A DNA stretch of 64,000 nt from an uncultured Chloroflexota bacterium. Lineage in GTDB: Bacteria; Chloroflexota; Anaerolineae; Aggregatilineales; Phototrophicaceae. The stretch spans positions 1-64,000 of the forward strand of contig CALJKV010000121.1 of the NCBI GenBank assembly GCA_937974245.1, read 5' to 3'. Positions 34,678-43,211 of this stretch are shown in pieces. How positions within the stretch are numbered: position 1 is the stretch's first letter; the number at the start of each line of letters is the position of its first letter. The notes beneath the pieces were generated by a model. It worked only from the letters and a program-made list of their open reading frames with translations. It made no database searches and was not told where the DNA came from. Made by a program: the position numbers and the translations under genes.

Positions 34678-34914
34678 CTGCAATTGTCACGATTGCCGCA
34701 AGATGGCTGTTTCTCCGGCTAAAGGGGACTGGAGGCTGTGCAGCAAGAGGCGAGATATTGCTGCAAAACAGTGCTGAGGGCTGGGTGCTAAGGTTTGAGG
34801 AAAAACGGTTCAAAGTGGGAAGTCCTGAGTCATCATTGGACAGTGCGTGTCGCTCCAGGATTACGATAGCACAGAACGAGCTATCAATGGTGAACCTTTG
34901 TTCGAACATTTGTT
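34678..34914. repeat. Two-ended dispersed element, copy 2
   Basis: The left end (34678-34706) and right end (34866-34914) match 7594-7622 and 7906-7954. The inner part is about 160 bases here against 283 in copy 1. The element lies in a 508-base gap (34570-35077) without a gene; the open frame 34637-35017 on the minus strand is an artefact of the repeat. The remaining part of the gap, 34915-35030, shows no feature. Confidence 0.65.
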
Positions 34915-35077
34915 CAGTATCTGGAAGAGTGCGGGGAAGAAGCGCCGGAGGCTGGAAGCTGTCCCGCCTTGTCATAAGGCAAGCCCCCTGGAAGATGGCC
35001 GGTGGGAATACGACCATGCTTTCACGCCGGGCTGATTGACAGTGGCGTTAAATCCGTATACGTTGTAGAAGGATAAG

Positions 35078-35470
35078 ATGAAGTCGGGCGGGAAAATCAT
35101 GGAACACTTTGACTGGTTCGGCCCTACTTTTGGCCTTTTAGGGCTTCTGAGTTTGCTCAGTGGTTGCTACGAATGGACATGGTTTTGGCGATTGGCTAGA
35201 GGTGGCTATTCGCCAGGCCAAATCGGTTGGAAGAATACCCGGCGGCTGTATATCGTTATTGGTGTGGGTTGTTTGGGGATCGGAATTGGATTCACGATGC
35301 AAACATTCTTCGCTGTGAAATCAGATTGGTTTTACCACCTGGGATTCGTGCTGGCAACGGTCTTGACGGTAGTCCTGTATAATGCGCGGGGCAACCAAGA
35401 CATACGCGAGCTTGTTCCCTTTATAGGCGACAAGTACTCAAAAAACGAGATACAAAATGAGAACAACTAG
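35078..35470 (+). CDS. Small membrane protein, weakly Imm17-like
   Basis: Encodes 130 residues with three spans (FGLLGLLSLLSGCYEW, YIVIGVGCLGIGIGFTM, FYHLGFVLATVLTVVLY). The pattern of a first span, an R-W turn, an Arg/Tyr-rich link (NTRRLY) and a second glycine-rich span recalls small membrane immunity proteins of the Imm17 type. That is inference from layout only. A perfect TTGACA at 35036-35041 with a poor -10 may drive it. The first ATG follows GAAGGA; a second ATG seven codons later is possible. It sits next to the second repeat element and lacks a toxin-like neighbour. Confidence 0.6.
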   Translation: MKSGGKIMEHFDWFGPTFGLLGLLSLLSGCYEWTWFWRLARGGYSPGQIGWKNTRRLYIVIGVGCLGIGIGFTMQTFFAVKSDWFYHLGFVLATVLTVVLYNARGNQDIRELVPFIGDKYSKNEIQNENN

Positions 35471-35477
35471 CCCACTA

Positions 35478-35819
35478 TCACTCTCGCCCGTTGTCGCGGT
35501 AGATGACGATATGCACGCGCTCTAATGTGACGAGACCTTCCTGAATCATGGTGTCCAGGCCGGGCAGGAAGGCTTCGATCTTCCCGGCTTCGTCCACGAT
35601 TTCGATGAGCATGGGCAGGTCTTCCGAAAGGCGCAGAATCTTGCTGGTGTGGATGCGGCTGTTCGCGCCGAAGCCCATCACCCCTCGGATGACCGTCGCC
35701 CCGGCTAACCCGCGCCGCCGCGCTTCTTCGACAATAACCTCATATAGTGGCCGTCCCGCGTGTTTGTCCGATTCGCCGATGAAAATGCGGAGCAGCAGCC
35801 CGGTTTCCGGCAATTGCAA
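35478..35819 (-). CDS. DUF190-family protein
   Basis: Encodes about 113 residues, the family's normal size. DUF190 proteins have a PII-like ferredoxin fold and often sit beside crcB. Seen here are LLLRIFIGESDKHAGRPLYE, GLAGATVIRGVMGFGANSRI and LPMLIEIVDEAGKI. I place the start at the TTG at 35819, behind GGGGGTG, because the frame further upstream (to 35921) overlaps crcB. It begins about 12 bases after the crcB stop, so it is the last gene of MFS-crcB-DUF190. The function is unknown; a role with fluoride export is inferred. Confidence 0.85.
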   Translation of the reverse strand: MQLPETGLLLRIFIGESDKHAGRPLYEVIVEEARRRGLAGATVIRGVMGFGANSRIHTSKILRLSEDLPMLIEIVDEAGKIEAFLPGLDTMIQEGLVTLERVHIVIYRDNGRE

Positions 35820-35830
35820 GATGACACCCC

Positions 35831-36205
35831 CTAAATCCAGCGCCCAACAGCCATCCCCAGAAAGAGACCGATCAGCCCCAGGGCAATCTGCCCGGCGATG
35901 TTCCCAGCGGCAAGCAACCACTGTGAGTCGCGCAGCAGGTTGCCAGTTTCAAACATGAAGGTTGAAAAGGTGGTGAACGCGCCCATGAAGCCAGTCAAAA
36001 TCACCGTCCGCGCTTCCGGGCTGATCGCCATACGCTCATCGGCCAGTGACCAGATCACCCCGAACAGAAAGCTCCCCAGAATATTCACGCTGGCCGTCCC
36101 CCAAGGGAAGCCGCTGCCCATCACCCGCTGTACGAATCCGGCCAGGGTGTAGCGTGTCAAAGCGCCAGCCGCACCCGCCAGACCGATTAATACCCACTGT
36201 GGCAC
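35831..36205 (-). CDS. crcB: Fluoride exporter CrcB/FluC
   Basis: Encodes 124 residues with four spans. Dual-topology fluoride channels of this family remove toxic F-. Family motifs are GAAGALTRYTLAG near the start, SVNILGSFLFG in the second span, and GFMGAFTTFSTFMFET, whose Phe and Thr line the pore. It lies 16 bases after the MFS gene and just before DUF190. A fluoride riboswitch would be expected upstream of crcB; there is no room for one, so it depends on the upstream gene's control. Single-copy crcB suggests a homodimer. Confidence 0.94.
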   Translation of the reverse strand: MPQWVLIGLAGAAGALTRYTLAGFVQRVMGSGFPWGTASVNILGSFLFGVIWSLADERMAISPEARTVILTGFMGAFTTFSTFMFETGNLLRDSQWLLAAGNIAGQIALGLIGLFLGMAVGRWI

Positions 36206-36221
36206 AACACCCGTCCTCGCA

Positions 36222-37460
36222 CTAATTGTGCATCAACTTCGCCCGGTAGCGCACCGCCAGCAGCACCACCGCCAGCAGCGCCAGCGCCGAACCCGCCAGG
36301 AACGGCGCCGATGGCCCAAAACCAGCCCAATCCCCGACGCCCTGCCATAATACACCGGCGAGCAAACTGGCCGGGAGCGCCATCAGCCCGATGATGGCGT
36401 TATAGTAGCCATAGGCCGTGCCACGCTGTTCTGAAGGGATGAGGTCAGCAACCAGTGCCTTCGCCGTGCCTTCTACAGCCGCGTAGTACAGGCCATACAG
36501 GGCAAAAATCAACCAGATATGCCAGGATTCACTGGCAGCAGCGAAACCCAAATAGAGCACCGCATACACGAGCCAACCCCCGACAATCAGCCGGTAGCGC
36601 CCGACACGGTCAGAAAGCGCCCCCAGCGGCCCGGCAGCGATGGTGTAGATCAGGTTGAAGGTAATCAGCATCGCCATTACCCCGGCGACGCTGAGACCGC
36701 GTTCCTGTGCCCGCAGGATGAGGAAGCTATCGGACGAATTGCCCAGCGTGAAGATGGCTATCACCAAGAGGAAGAAGCGAAAATCCGGATTCAATGCCCG
36801 CAGACTCAGGCGCGGTTGGTCGGCTTTCTCCTTCGAGCGTTTGACCGTCACTTCCCGCGCACCGAATGCCAACACCAGCACACTCAGGAAGCCAGGAATC
36901 AGGCTAATCAGCACCAGCGTCTGGAACGTCGCGCGGTTCAGATCAATCGCCTGCGACTGCGTAGCCAGCACGACCAGCAGCGCGATAATCAGGCCAATCA
37001 TCGCCCCGGCGGTATCCCCAGCGCGATGCAGACCGAAGGCGATACCCCGCTGTTTTTCCTCCAGGCTGTCGGCAATGAGCGCGTCACGCGGCGCGGTGCG
37101 TATCCCCTTCCCCACGCGGTCGGTGAGGCGCACCGCCAGCACGCCATACCAGGACGTTACAAAGTAAAGCAAGGGTTTCGCTATCGCCGAAAGACCGTAC
37201 CCGGTCACGGCCAGGACTTTGCGTTTGCCAAGCTTATCTGAGAGTACGCCGAAATAGCCCTTGAGCAGGCTGGCCGTCGTCTCCGCAATACCGTCAATCA
37301 GGCCGATGACGGCGGTTGACACGCCCAGGACGTTCGCCAGGAACAGCGGCACGAGGTTCAGAATCATATCACTGGAAATGTCGTTGAGAAGGCTGGTAAA
37401 CGTCGCCGCCCATACGTTGCGCGGAATACGCCGCAGGGCGCTTTGCCGTTTTTCGATCAT
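36222..37460 (-). CDS. MFS transporter
   Basis: Encodes 412 residues and about 12 spans. The ATG of MIEKRQSALRRIP is chosen because GAGAGG lies upstream; the frame runs on to 37661 but without a ribosome site. The loop between spans 2 and 3 carries the MFS signature as YFGVLSDKLGKRK, and the second half repeats it as GPLGALSDRVGRYR. Substrate unknown. It is the first gene of a run with crcB and DUF190, 16 bases apart, so a link to ion or halide stress is possible but not shown. Confidence 0.9.
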   Translation of the reverse strand: MIEKRQSALRRIPRNVWAATFTSLLNDISSDMILNLVPLFLANVLGVSTAVIGLIDGIAETTASLLKGYFGVLSDKLGKRKVLAVTGYGLSAIAKPLLYFVTSWYGVLAVRLTDRVGKGIRTAPRDALIADSLEEKQRGIAFGLHRAGDTAGAMIGLIIALLVVLATQSQAIDLNRATFQTLVLISLIPGFLSVLVLAFGAREVTVKRSKEKADQPRLSLRALNPDFRFFLLVIAIFTLGNSSDSFLILRAQERGLSVAGVMAMLITFNLIYTIAAGPLGALSDRVGRYRLIVGGWLVYAVLYLGFAAASESWHIWLIFALYGLYYAAVEGTAKALVADLIPSEQRGTAYGYYNAIIGLMALPASLLAGVLWQGVGDWAGFGPSAPFLAGSALALLAVVLLAVRYRAKLMHN

Positions 37461-37566
37461 GGTGAACCTCTCTGAGGTACGAGAACAGGGTGCGAGGAAG
37501 TATAACGCCGGCCTGTTAAAAGGCCGAGTCCATGTACATACCATCTCTTTGAGGAGTGGCAGAAAG

Positions 37567-39054
37567 CTACCCCAGGCGGCGGTTGCCCCATACGCGAGCG
37601 TTGAGCGCATCGGCCACGCTGCCCTTGTCACCGCTGGCAATGAGCAGATCAAACACGACATTGGGGTACTGCTGCTGGATTGAGGTGGTCATCAAGTCCA
37701 CCATGTCCGGCGGTGAAATCACCGTCACTGCCAGGCTGCGATCATAGGGGATATGTTCGATAAAGTTCCACAGCGTCGTCACCAGCGGACGGAACGTGTT
37801 CCAGTAAGCCTGGGCTGTATCGAAGAACCAGGCAGGCTCCAGGCCCGGCGCGAGAATCACCGCGTGGAAGGAGGGTTCACCCTGTATCGGCCCTGGCCCA
37901 TGCCCGGTAGGAGTCCCCATCACGTCTATTTCCGGCACGGCCTTATAGAGCGGCGCGACTTCCTGCAGTCGGGTGATAGCACGGGCGCGTCCCGGCTCGT
38001 AATAGACATCCTCTTTCCAGAGACACACACCGAAAAACCAGGGCGGCGCGGACGTGGCACTCCAGTTGAACATCGCCAGAGTTGCTTCAGCCTGGCTCTC
38101 GTGGGTGTAGCGCGGGTAGCGGTTGTCCTGCTGGTAGTATGGCACATCGGCAGTGGTCGGGAACGGCCAGATGCCGCCCTCAGTGCCCAGCACCGGCACA
38201 GCCTGCGTCCCCCAGATTTGGGAACAACGCTCGTTGAACATACGCCCCATTGCGGTCAGCCCCACTGGGTCGCCGCGTGGTGTAAGCGCCGTCCCGCCGT
38301 AGACCGTGCGGCCAGGGTCAAGCCGCTGGGAAATCGGGTCGTAGGGGTATTCGAAGTGCCAGCCGCCTTCAGCCCCGTTTTGGACTTCCGGCTCACGAAC
38401 ACTGAAGGGGCCACCGCCCGGCACTTCCTGGTAATAGTGATTGAGAATGTAAGGGTGCGTGGCAACAAACATCCCACTGTTCAGGATGCGGAAAAAGCGG
38501 TCATAGTGCGCCTGAGAGAGGTAATTAAGAAAGGCATCCATCCACAGCACCGCTGCCGCATCTGGCGCGTCGCTTTCCGCCAGGGCTGTAAAACCGGGGT
38601 AGCAACCCATACTGATGATGAACTCCGCCCAGGCCAACCAGTTATCCATCATCGGGCGGATAATGCCATCAAAGTTCTGCCAGTGAATCCACGTACCTTC
38701 CGGCCATTCAATCGGCAGATTCGGTTCGTTGTAGAACTCGAACCACTTGACCCCGGCGCGGATATAGGCCAGAGTCAGGTCACGCAGCCCGGCGCTGAAG
38801 CCTCCCGCGCCGTAACGTGGGAGGTAGATACGAACTACCGGCGTGATGCCCCGCGACAGAAACGTCATCGCGTCATCTACATATTCATATTCTGCGGCGA
38901 CCAGTTTGACCCAGCCAAAATGCGGGTCACTCCACCGCGCATAGTCAAGCGGCGTAATTAACACACGGCTGACATGCAGGCCGCGCGGGTTACGTGACCA
39001 TTGGTAATCACTCAGCAGCAAGGCGTTATTTGTCTCTTGATAAAGCGAATCCAC
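37567..39054 (-). CDS. Clan GH-A glycoside hydrolase-like protein
   Basis: Encodes 495 residues without a signal peptide, so the enzyme is likely cytoplasmic. A TIM-barrel glycosidase is indicated by the acid/base Glu in WFEFYNEPNLPIEW (E110) and a likely nucleophile Glu in VLGTEGGIWPF (E292). These two sit at beta-strand ends as in GH5/GH39-type barrels. The last 120 residues (from GEPSFHAVILAPGLEPAW) form a separate module ending near NARVWGNRRLG. Its start overlaps the end of the upstream permease gene by 29 bases, so it is part of the sugar-uptake operon and probably cuts the imported glycan. Confidence 0.85.
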   Translation of the reverse strand: MDSLYQETNNALLLSDYQWSRNPRGLHVSRVLITPLDYARWSDPHFGWVKLVAAEYEYVDDAMTFLSRGITPVVRIYLPRYGAGGFSAGLRDLTLAYIRAGVKWFEFYNEPNLPIEWPEGTWIHWQNFDGIIRPMMDNWLAWAEFIISMGCYPGFTALAESDAPDAAAVLWMDAFLNYLSQAHYDRFFRILNSGMFVATHPYILNHYYQEVPGGGPFSVREPEVQNGAEGGWHFEYPYDPISQRLDPGRTVYGGTALTPRGDPVGLTAMGRMFNERCSQIWGTQAVPVLGTEGGIWPFPTTADVPYYQQDNRYPRYTHESQAEATLAMFNWSATSAPPWFFGVCLWKEDVYYEPGRARAITRLQEVAPLYKAVPEIDVMGTPTGHGPGPIQGEPSFHAVILAPGLEPAWFFDTAQAYWNTFRPLVTTLWNFIEHIPYDRSLAVTVISPPDMVDLMTTSIQQQYPNVVFDLLIASGDKGSVADALNARVWGNRRLG

Positions 39055-39913
39055 TCATAAACTGTTTTTGCAGCAGGATGAACACGATTATCGGCGGCAG
39101 ACTGGCGATCACCGCGCCCAGCATCATCGGCCCGAAGACCAGCGCGGCATCACCGCCCATGAGGGTACGCAGGCCTACCTGCACCACCTGGCGTTCCTGT
39201 CCCTGGATAATCAGCACCGGCCAGATGTACATATTCCACACGTACACCAACTGGATCACTGCCAACGCCCCTATTGTATTCCAACTGATCGGAATTAGCA
39301 CGCGAAACAGGAATTGCAGCGGGTTCGCACCGTCCAACTGCGCCGCTTCCGAAAGTTCCGCGGGAATATTGGCGAAGTGCTGTCGGAAGAGAAACGTCCC
39401 CGTCGCGCTCGCCAGGAACGGCACGATCAGCGCGGTATAGGTGTTGCCCCAGCCAATGCTGTTGATGAAGCGGAACAGCGCGATAATCAGGATTTCTGTC
39501 GGCATCATGAGGGTAATCAAGACGAAGCCGAACACCAGCCACTTGCCAGGAAACTTGAAGTAGACGAACGCCAGCCCCGCCAGCAGCGATAGGATTGTCT
39601 TGCCGACTGTGACAGCAATCGCGACAAAAATGCTGTTGAGCATGTAGCCGCCCAGATTACGGTTGACCATCACCACATTCCAGTTATCCGAGAAGGAAAG
39701 ACCGGGCGTGAACTGGTAGTTGTACACCTGGGTATTACTCTGGGTGCTGACGATAAGCGCATAAAACAACGGGAAGCCGATGATGATGCAGGCGACCCAC
39801 AAAAAGAGATGCACATACCAGCGTTCCGGCAACCATTTGCGCCGGGGGCGCGGCCCAGGATGAAGGGCGACCCGCTGACCCGCGATTGGCGTTGCGATTG
39901 ATTTATGCGCCAT
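39026..39913 (-). CDS. Sugar ABC transporter permease, MalG/UgpE type
   Basis: Encodes 295 residues and six spans. The cytoplasmic EAA loop is SEAAQLDGANPLQFLFRVLI, the site where the ATPase docks. Its N-terminus overlaps the upstream permease gene by 11 bases, and its C-terminus overlaps the glycosidase gene by 29. It forms the import channel with the second permease. The family handles oligosaccharides or glycerol phosphate; here a glycan product is likely given the glycosidase partner. No ATPase gene is in the cluster. Confidence 0.93.
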   Translation of the reverse strand: MAHKSIATPIAGQRVALHPGPRPRRKWLPERWYVHLFLWVACIIIGFPLFYALIVSTQSNTQVYNYQFTPGLSFSDNWNVVMVNRNLGGYMLNSIFVAIAVTVGKTILSLLAGLAFVYFKFPGKWLVFGFVLITLMMPTEILIIALFRFINSIGWGNTYTALIVPFLASATGTFLFRQHFANIPAELSEAAQLDGANPLQFLFRVLIPISWNTIGALAVIQLVYVWNMYIWPVLIIQGQERQVVQVGLRTLMGGDAALVFGPMMLGAVIASLPPIIVFILLQKQFMSGFALSRDK

Positions 39914-41114
39914 ACGTCACCCGGCTTTCTGTGGTGCGGAACTGGAAGATCGTCAGCCCGATCACCATGATGAACAGGACGATGGACTGCGCGGCAGCTT
40001 TTCCCAGGTCATTGTTCTTGATCCCGACCTGGTAGATGCGATACATCATGGTGGTGGTCGAACTCAGTACCCCGCCACCAGGAGTCATGTAGTCTATCGT
40101 GCCGAATGTCTCGAAAAAGGCATAGGTCATGTTGGTAATGACCAGGAAGAACGTAATCGGGGAAAGCAGCGGGATGACCACATGGCGAAAGCGCCGTACA
40201 GAATTCGCGCCATCAATGGAAGCTGCTTCCAGCAGGTCTTTGGGGATATTTTGCAGACCGGCGATATAAAAGAGGATGTTATAGCCCATAGACTTCCACA
40301 CACTGGCGATGATGACCGCCCAAGGTGCCCAGGTCGGGTCATTGATCCAGGGTATGGAAGGGAAACCGACACCCTTGAGTAAATAGTTCACGATGCCACC
40401 TACCGGGTTGAACAGCAGTAGGAATATCACCCCGGCAACGGCGGGCGAAATCGCATAGGGCCAGACCAGCAGGGTACGGTAGATTGACGCCCCCGTAACG
40501 GGTTGATAAGCGGCAGTGGCAATCAGCAGGGACAACACCAGACCGATAATCACAATTGCCAACGACATCCACAGCGTCAAAAACAGTGTGCTGAAATAAG
40601 ATGAGTCCGTCACCAGGCTGGTGAAGTTATCCACACAGACGAATGCTGTCCGGCGCGCGCCCAGCCGCACAAGCAGTGTAGACAACCGGAAGGTATCCAG
40701 CGACGGATAGTACAGGAATAAGGCCAGGATCGTGATGGTCGGGGCGAGCAGCAGCAGCGGGGCAAAACGCCCTTTGAACATGCCTCCCTGGTGGTGGGTC
40801 GAGGCCGGGACAACGGATGGTTGCTTACGCGCCTGCCACCAACGAACAGTCCACTGTTCGAGCCACAACATGACCGCCGTGCCGATGACAACCAACACGA
40901 TACCGAATGCGAGGTCTATCGTATCGCGTTCGGCCTCAAACGTGCAAAAGTTGAGCGGCAGCATGAAAACCAGCGTGCCAACTACCCCAGCGGCAGCCCC
41001 GGCTATTGCGCCTAACCCGGTATTCAGGTTGATGCGGCGGAACAACCAGGCCATGATACCCGCGCCAACCAGCGCAGGTAGTACCACAACAATGATCGGA
41101 AGTAATGGAGGCAT
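39903..41114 (-). CDS. Sugar ABC transporter permease, MalF/UgpA type, with extended N-terminus
   Basis: Encodes 403 residues; a TTG four codons upstream is the alternative start. The usual permease begins near residue 120 with FAPLLLLAPTITILALFLYY and has the EAA loop LEAASIDGANSVRRFRHVVI. The first 115 residues are an addition with about three spans (LLPIIVVVLPALVGAGIMAW; TGLGAIAGAAAGVVGTLVFM; AFGIVLVVIGTAVMLWL) not seen in typical members of about 300 residues. The substrate-binding gene is upstream past a hairpin. It works with the MalG-type permease. Confidence 0.92.
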   Translation of the reverse strand: MPPLLPIIVVVLPALVGAGIMAWLFRRINLNTGLGAIAGAAAGVVGTLVFMLPLNFCTFEAERDTIDLAFGIVLVVIGTAVMLWLEQWTVRWWQARKQPSVVPASTHHQGGMFKGRFAPLLLLAPTITILALFLYYPSLDTFRLSTLLVRLGARRTAFVCVDNFTSLVTDSSYFSTLFLTLWMSLAIVIIGLVLSLLIATAAYQPVTGASIYRTLLVWPYAISPAVAGVIFLLLFNPVGGIVNYLLKGVGFPSIPWINDPTWAPWAVIIASVWKSMGYNILFYIAGLQNIPKDLLEAASIDGANSVRRFRHVVIPLLSPITFFLVITNMTYAFFETFGTIDYMTPGGGVLSSTTTMMYRIYQVGIKNNDLGKAAAQSIVLFIMVIGLTIFQFRTTESRVTYGA

Positions 41115-41171
41115 AGATTTACCCAAAATAAAAATCAGAAACGATTCTATTCAATGAGCAGTGGTAAAGCA

Positions 41172-41197
41172 GGGGGTGTCCTGTTGCGGACACCCCC
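41172..41197 (-). terminator. Hairpin between binding-protein and permease genes
   Basis: GGGGGTGTCC (41172-41181) pairs perfectly with GGACACCCCC (41188-41197) around six bases. It lies 48 bases after the binding-protein stop and before the permease start. Partial termination or mRNA protection here would give more binding protein than permease. Confidence 0.7.
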
Positions 41198-41244
41198 GGT
41201 CAAACATCGTCCAGGCAAATAGATTACCTGGGCATCAAGGCGCT

Positions 41245-42681
41245 TTATTCAGGCGCGTTGAGCAGGTTGTACTCTTCAAGTGTCTTATTGGCTTCCGCAG
41301 CAGCCGCATCCAGCACGGCCTGCGGGTCATCATCGGTCAGCAGCACGGTGTCAACGGCGGCGGTCACGTAGTTACGAATGGCCGGGAACGCGCCCATAAT
41401 CACACCCTGAGTTGCGGGGGTGATGGTGCTTTGGGACAGTTGGTTAGAGGCCACGATGAAGTTCGGGTTTTCGCCGTACCACACCTTGCCCTGGCTCGCC
41501 TGCACGGCTGCGTTATCCAGCCACACCTGGCTGGCGCCATTGGCGACAACGGCATCGTACCAGCCATCGGTGTTCAGCAGGTCAATTGAACTCTGGCGGA
41601 TAGCGATGTAGCCCGTCACCTGGTGCCATTCAATCGCGTTTTCGGTGTTGGTCATCCACAGCAGCCAGGCCAGCGCGCCGTCTTCAACCTCTGGTGACAA
41701 ACCATCAGTCAGCCACAGGCTCGCGCCGCCGATCAGGTTACCCGTCCAGCCAGTCTCATCATTGTAAGGCATGAAAGAAGCCACAACTTCGTAACCATTT
41801 TCCGCACCGGTGTTGGTGTAAAGGGCGGTGTCGGAACTGCTGTAGGGCGCCATCGCGACCTGATTGCCAAAGAACGCCTGGTCAACTGTGCCCCAGGAAG
41901 CGCCACCCTGAGCGCCGCTGTAATACAGATAGCCCTTGGCGGCCATGTCGTCCAGCCAATTCAGGATAGCAACGCCGGCTTCGCTGTTGAACGCAATTTC
42001 GGTAGCACGGGCCGAACGGCCATTGTCATTATTGGCGAATACGCCGTCCTGCTGCGCCAGCCACTGTTCAAAGAACCAACCGTGATTTGGGAAGGTGAAG
42101 CAGTAGTCCGGCCCTTCTGCCATTGCCATTACTTTTTCGCAGGCAGCATCGACTTCGGCCCAGGTCGCCGGGACAGTGTCCACACCAGCGGCGTTCAGCA
42201 TCGTCATGTTGGAGAACATGATGGCCGATGAGGTGTTCCAGGGCATTGAAGTCCACTTGCCATCCAGCGTGTAGTAAGCGGAAACAGCGCCGATGATGTC
42301 TTCAAAGTTCACCGGGACACCGGCGATTTCAGTGCGGTCGCCAATTGCATCGGCAATGGATTTAAAGAAGCCGCTGTCACGGGCGTCCTGGGTGGCAGCT
42401 TCAAAATACTGCACAACTGCCGGGAGTGACCCCTGTTCAGCAGCCAGGGCTGTCGCAGCAAACAGCTCTTCGTAGTTATTGTAACCTTCGACTGTAACCA
42501 TATATTCGGGGTGCGCTGCATTAAAAACTTCGGCCTTCTGCTTCGCCCAGTCCAGGCGATAGTCGGTGAAAGCCACCCACATCTTAACTTCAATCGGGTC
42601 CTGTGCCAGGACAGGCATGGCAGCCAGCACCAGCGTCAGGAGGGCAAAAACAGAAAAAAGTACGAATGCATTGCGTTTCAT
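41245..42681 (-). CDS. Sugar ABC transporter substrate-binding protein (UgpB-like)
   Basis: Encodes 478 residues. A signal peptide (MKRNAFVLFSVFALLTLVLA to about residue 27) leads into a two-lobe binding protein. Segments WTSMPWNTSSAIMFSN, VPATWAEVDAACEKV and GGASLWLTDGLSPEVEDGA are typical of the extracellular solute-binding family 1 that includes UgpB. The ligand is unknown; the downstream glycosidase suggests an oligosaccharide or glycoside. AAAGGAG precedes the ATG and a candidate promoter is at 42734-42763. In this cell type the protein is probably anchored or free near the membrane; no lipobox is present. Confidence 0.92.
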   Translation of the reverse strand: MKRNAFVLFSVFALLTLVLAAMPVLAQDPIEVKMWVAFTDYRLDWAKQKAEVFNAAHPEYMVTVEGYNNYEELFAATALAAEQGSLPAVVQYFEAATQDARDSGFFKSIADAIGDRTEIAGVPVNFEDIIGAVSAYYTLDGKWTSMPWNTSSAIMFSNMTMLNAAGVDTVPATWAEVDAACEKVMAMAEGPDYCFTFPNHGWFFEQWLAQQDGVFANNDNGRSARATEIAFNSEAGVAILNWLDDMAAKGYLYYSGAQGGASWGTVDQAFFGNQVAMAPYSSSDTALYTNTGAENGYEVVASFMPYNDETGWTGNLIGGASLWLTDGLSPEVEDGALAWLLWMTNTENAIEWHQVTGYIAIRQSSIDLLNTDGWYDAVVANGASQVWLDNAAVQASQGKVWYGENPNFIVASNQLSQSTITPATQGVIMGAFPAIRNYVTAAVDTVLLTDDDPQAVLDAAAAEANKTLEEYNLLNAPE

Positions 42682-42733
42682 GTAGTGAAACTCCTTTGTC
42701 TAAAAAAGCGACGAATTCGAGTATACTTTCGTG

Positions 42734-42763
42734 ATATTAAATTCCCCGATGCGAATTGTTAAT
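42734..42763 (-). promoter_or_regulatory. Candidate promoter of the sugar-uptake operon
   Basis: On the minus strand TTAACA (42763-42758, one mismatch) and TAATAT (42739-42734) lie 18 bases apart. An AT-rich inverted region AATTGTTAATGATAATT overlaps the -35 and may hold a repressor site. Transcription would start about 45 bases before the ATG. Confidence 0.4.
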
Positions 42764-42963
42764 GATAATTGATAGATCGCTCCTTCTTTCTTAATATACT
42801 TAACATAAATTTAAACCAATTCCTTCGTTGGTGCAACTCAAATTCATGTTTTTGTGCGATTTGTATCATAATCAGGCCAACAGACCGGCAAAACCGGTTG
42901 CCAGTTCCGTGTGAACGCCCCACAATGAAAACAACTATCCATCACTATAGAGGAGCAGCGCAC

Positions 42964-43146
42964 ATGGCAAAAGAGGTACGCATTGTGACCTTCATTGATG
43001 ATCGCGAAGGGCGCGAAGATGGGGAAAAAACAATGACGGAGATGGTCAACCAGGGCTGGGAGATTAAGGCTGCTGGTGGGGGCAGCGGGGCCGGGCTGGT
43101 ATGGGGGTTCGTTATAATGCAACGGGATAGTGGGGAGGAATCGTGA
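42964..43146 (+). CDS. DUF4177-like small protein
   Basis: Encodes 60 residues from the ATG of MAKEVRIVTFIDD; GAGGAG lies eight bases upstream, while the longer frame from 42769 is not credible. The pattern of a first strand, then LNxxGWE-like NQGWEIKAAGGG and WGFVIMQRD, matches the DUF4177 type of small beta-rich protein. It is followed by a hairpin. It stands alone between the sugar operon and the DsbA-like gene. Confidence 0.75.
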   Translation: MAKEVRIVTFIDDREGREDGEKTMTEMVNQGWEIKAAGGGSGAGLVWGFVIMQRDSGEES

Positions 43147-43155
43147 GTCTCCTCA

Positions 43156-43184
43156 GAGGGGCATGAACAACCACCATGCCCCTC
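43156..43184. terminator. Hairpin between convergent genes
   Basis: GAGGGGCATG (43156-43165) and CATGCCCCTC (43175-43184) form a perfect ten-base stem, ten bases past the DUF4177-like stop. It can serve both that gene and the DsbA-like gene on the other strand. Confidence 0.6.
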
Positions 43185-43211
43185 GATCCGGCTTTTGAAC
43201 GGTTTGTCCCG

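Noticed and set aside
34637..35017. 126-codon minus-strand frame
   Set aside because: Same reason; no domain or ribosome site.
36206..36221. Fluoride riboswitch before crcB
   Set aside because: Only 16 bases separate crcB from the upstream gene, too short for the motif.
35898..37241. Plus-strand frames opposite crcB and the MFS gene
   Set aside because: Shadows of membrane-protein codons with no signature.
42769..42963. 65-codon upstream extension of the DUF4177-like frame
   Set aside because: AT-rich, no ribosome site, and the family begins at the ATG at 42964.
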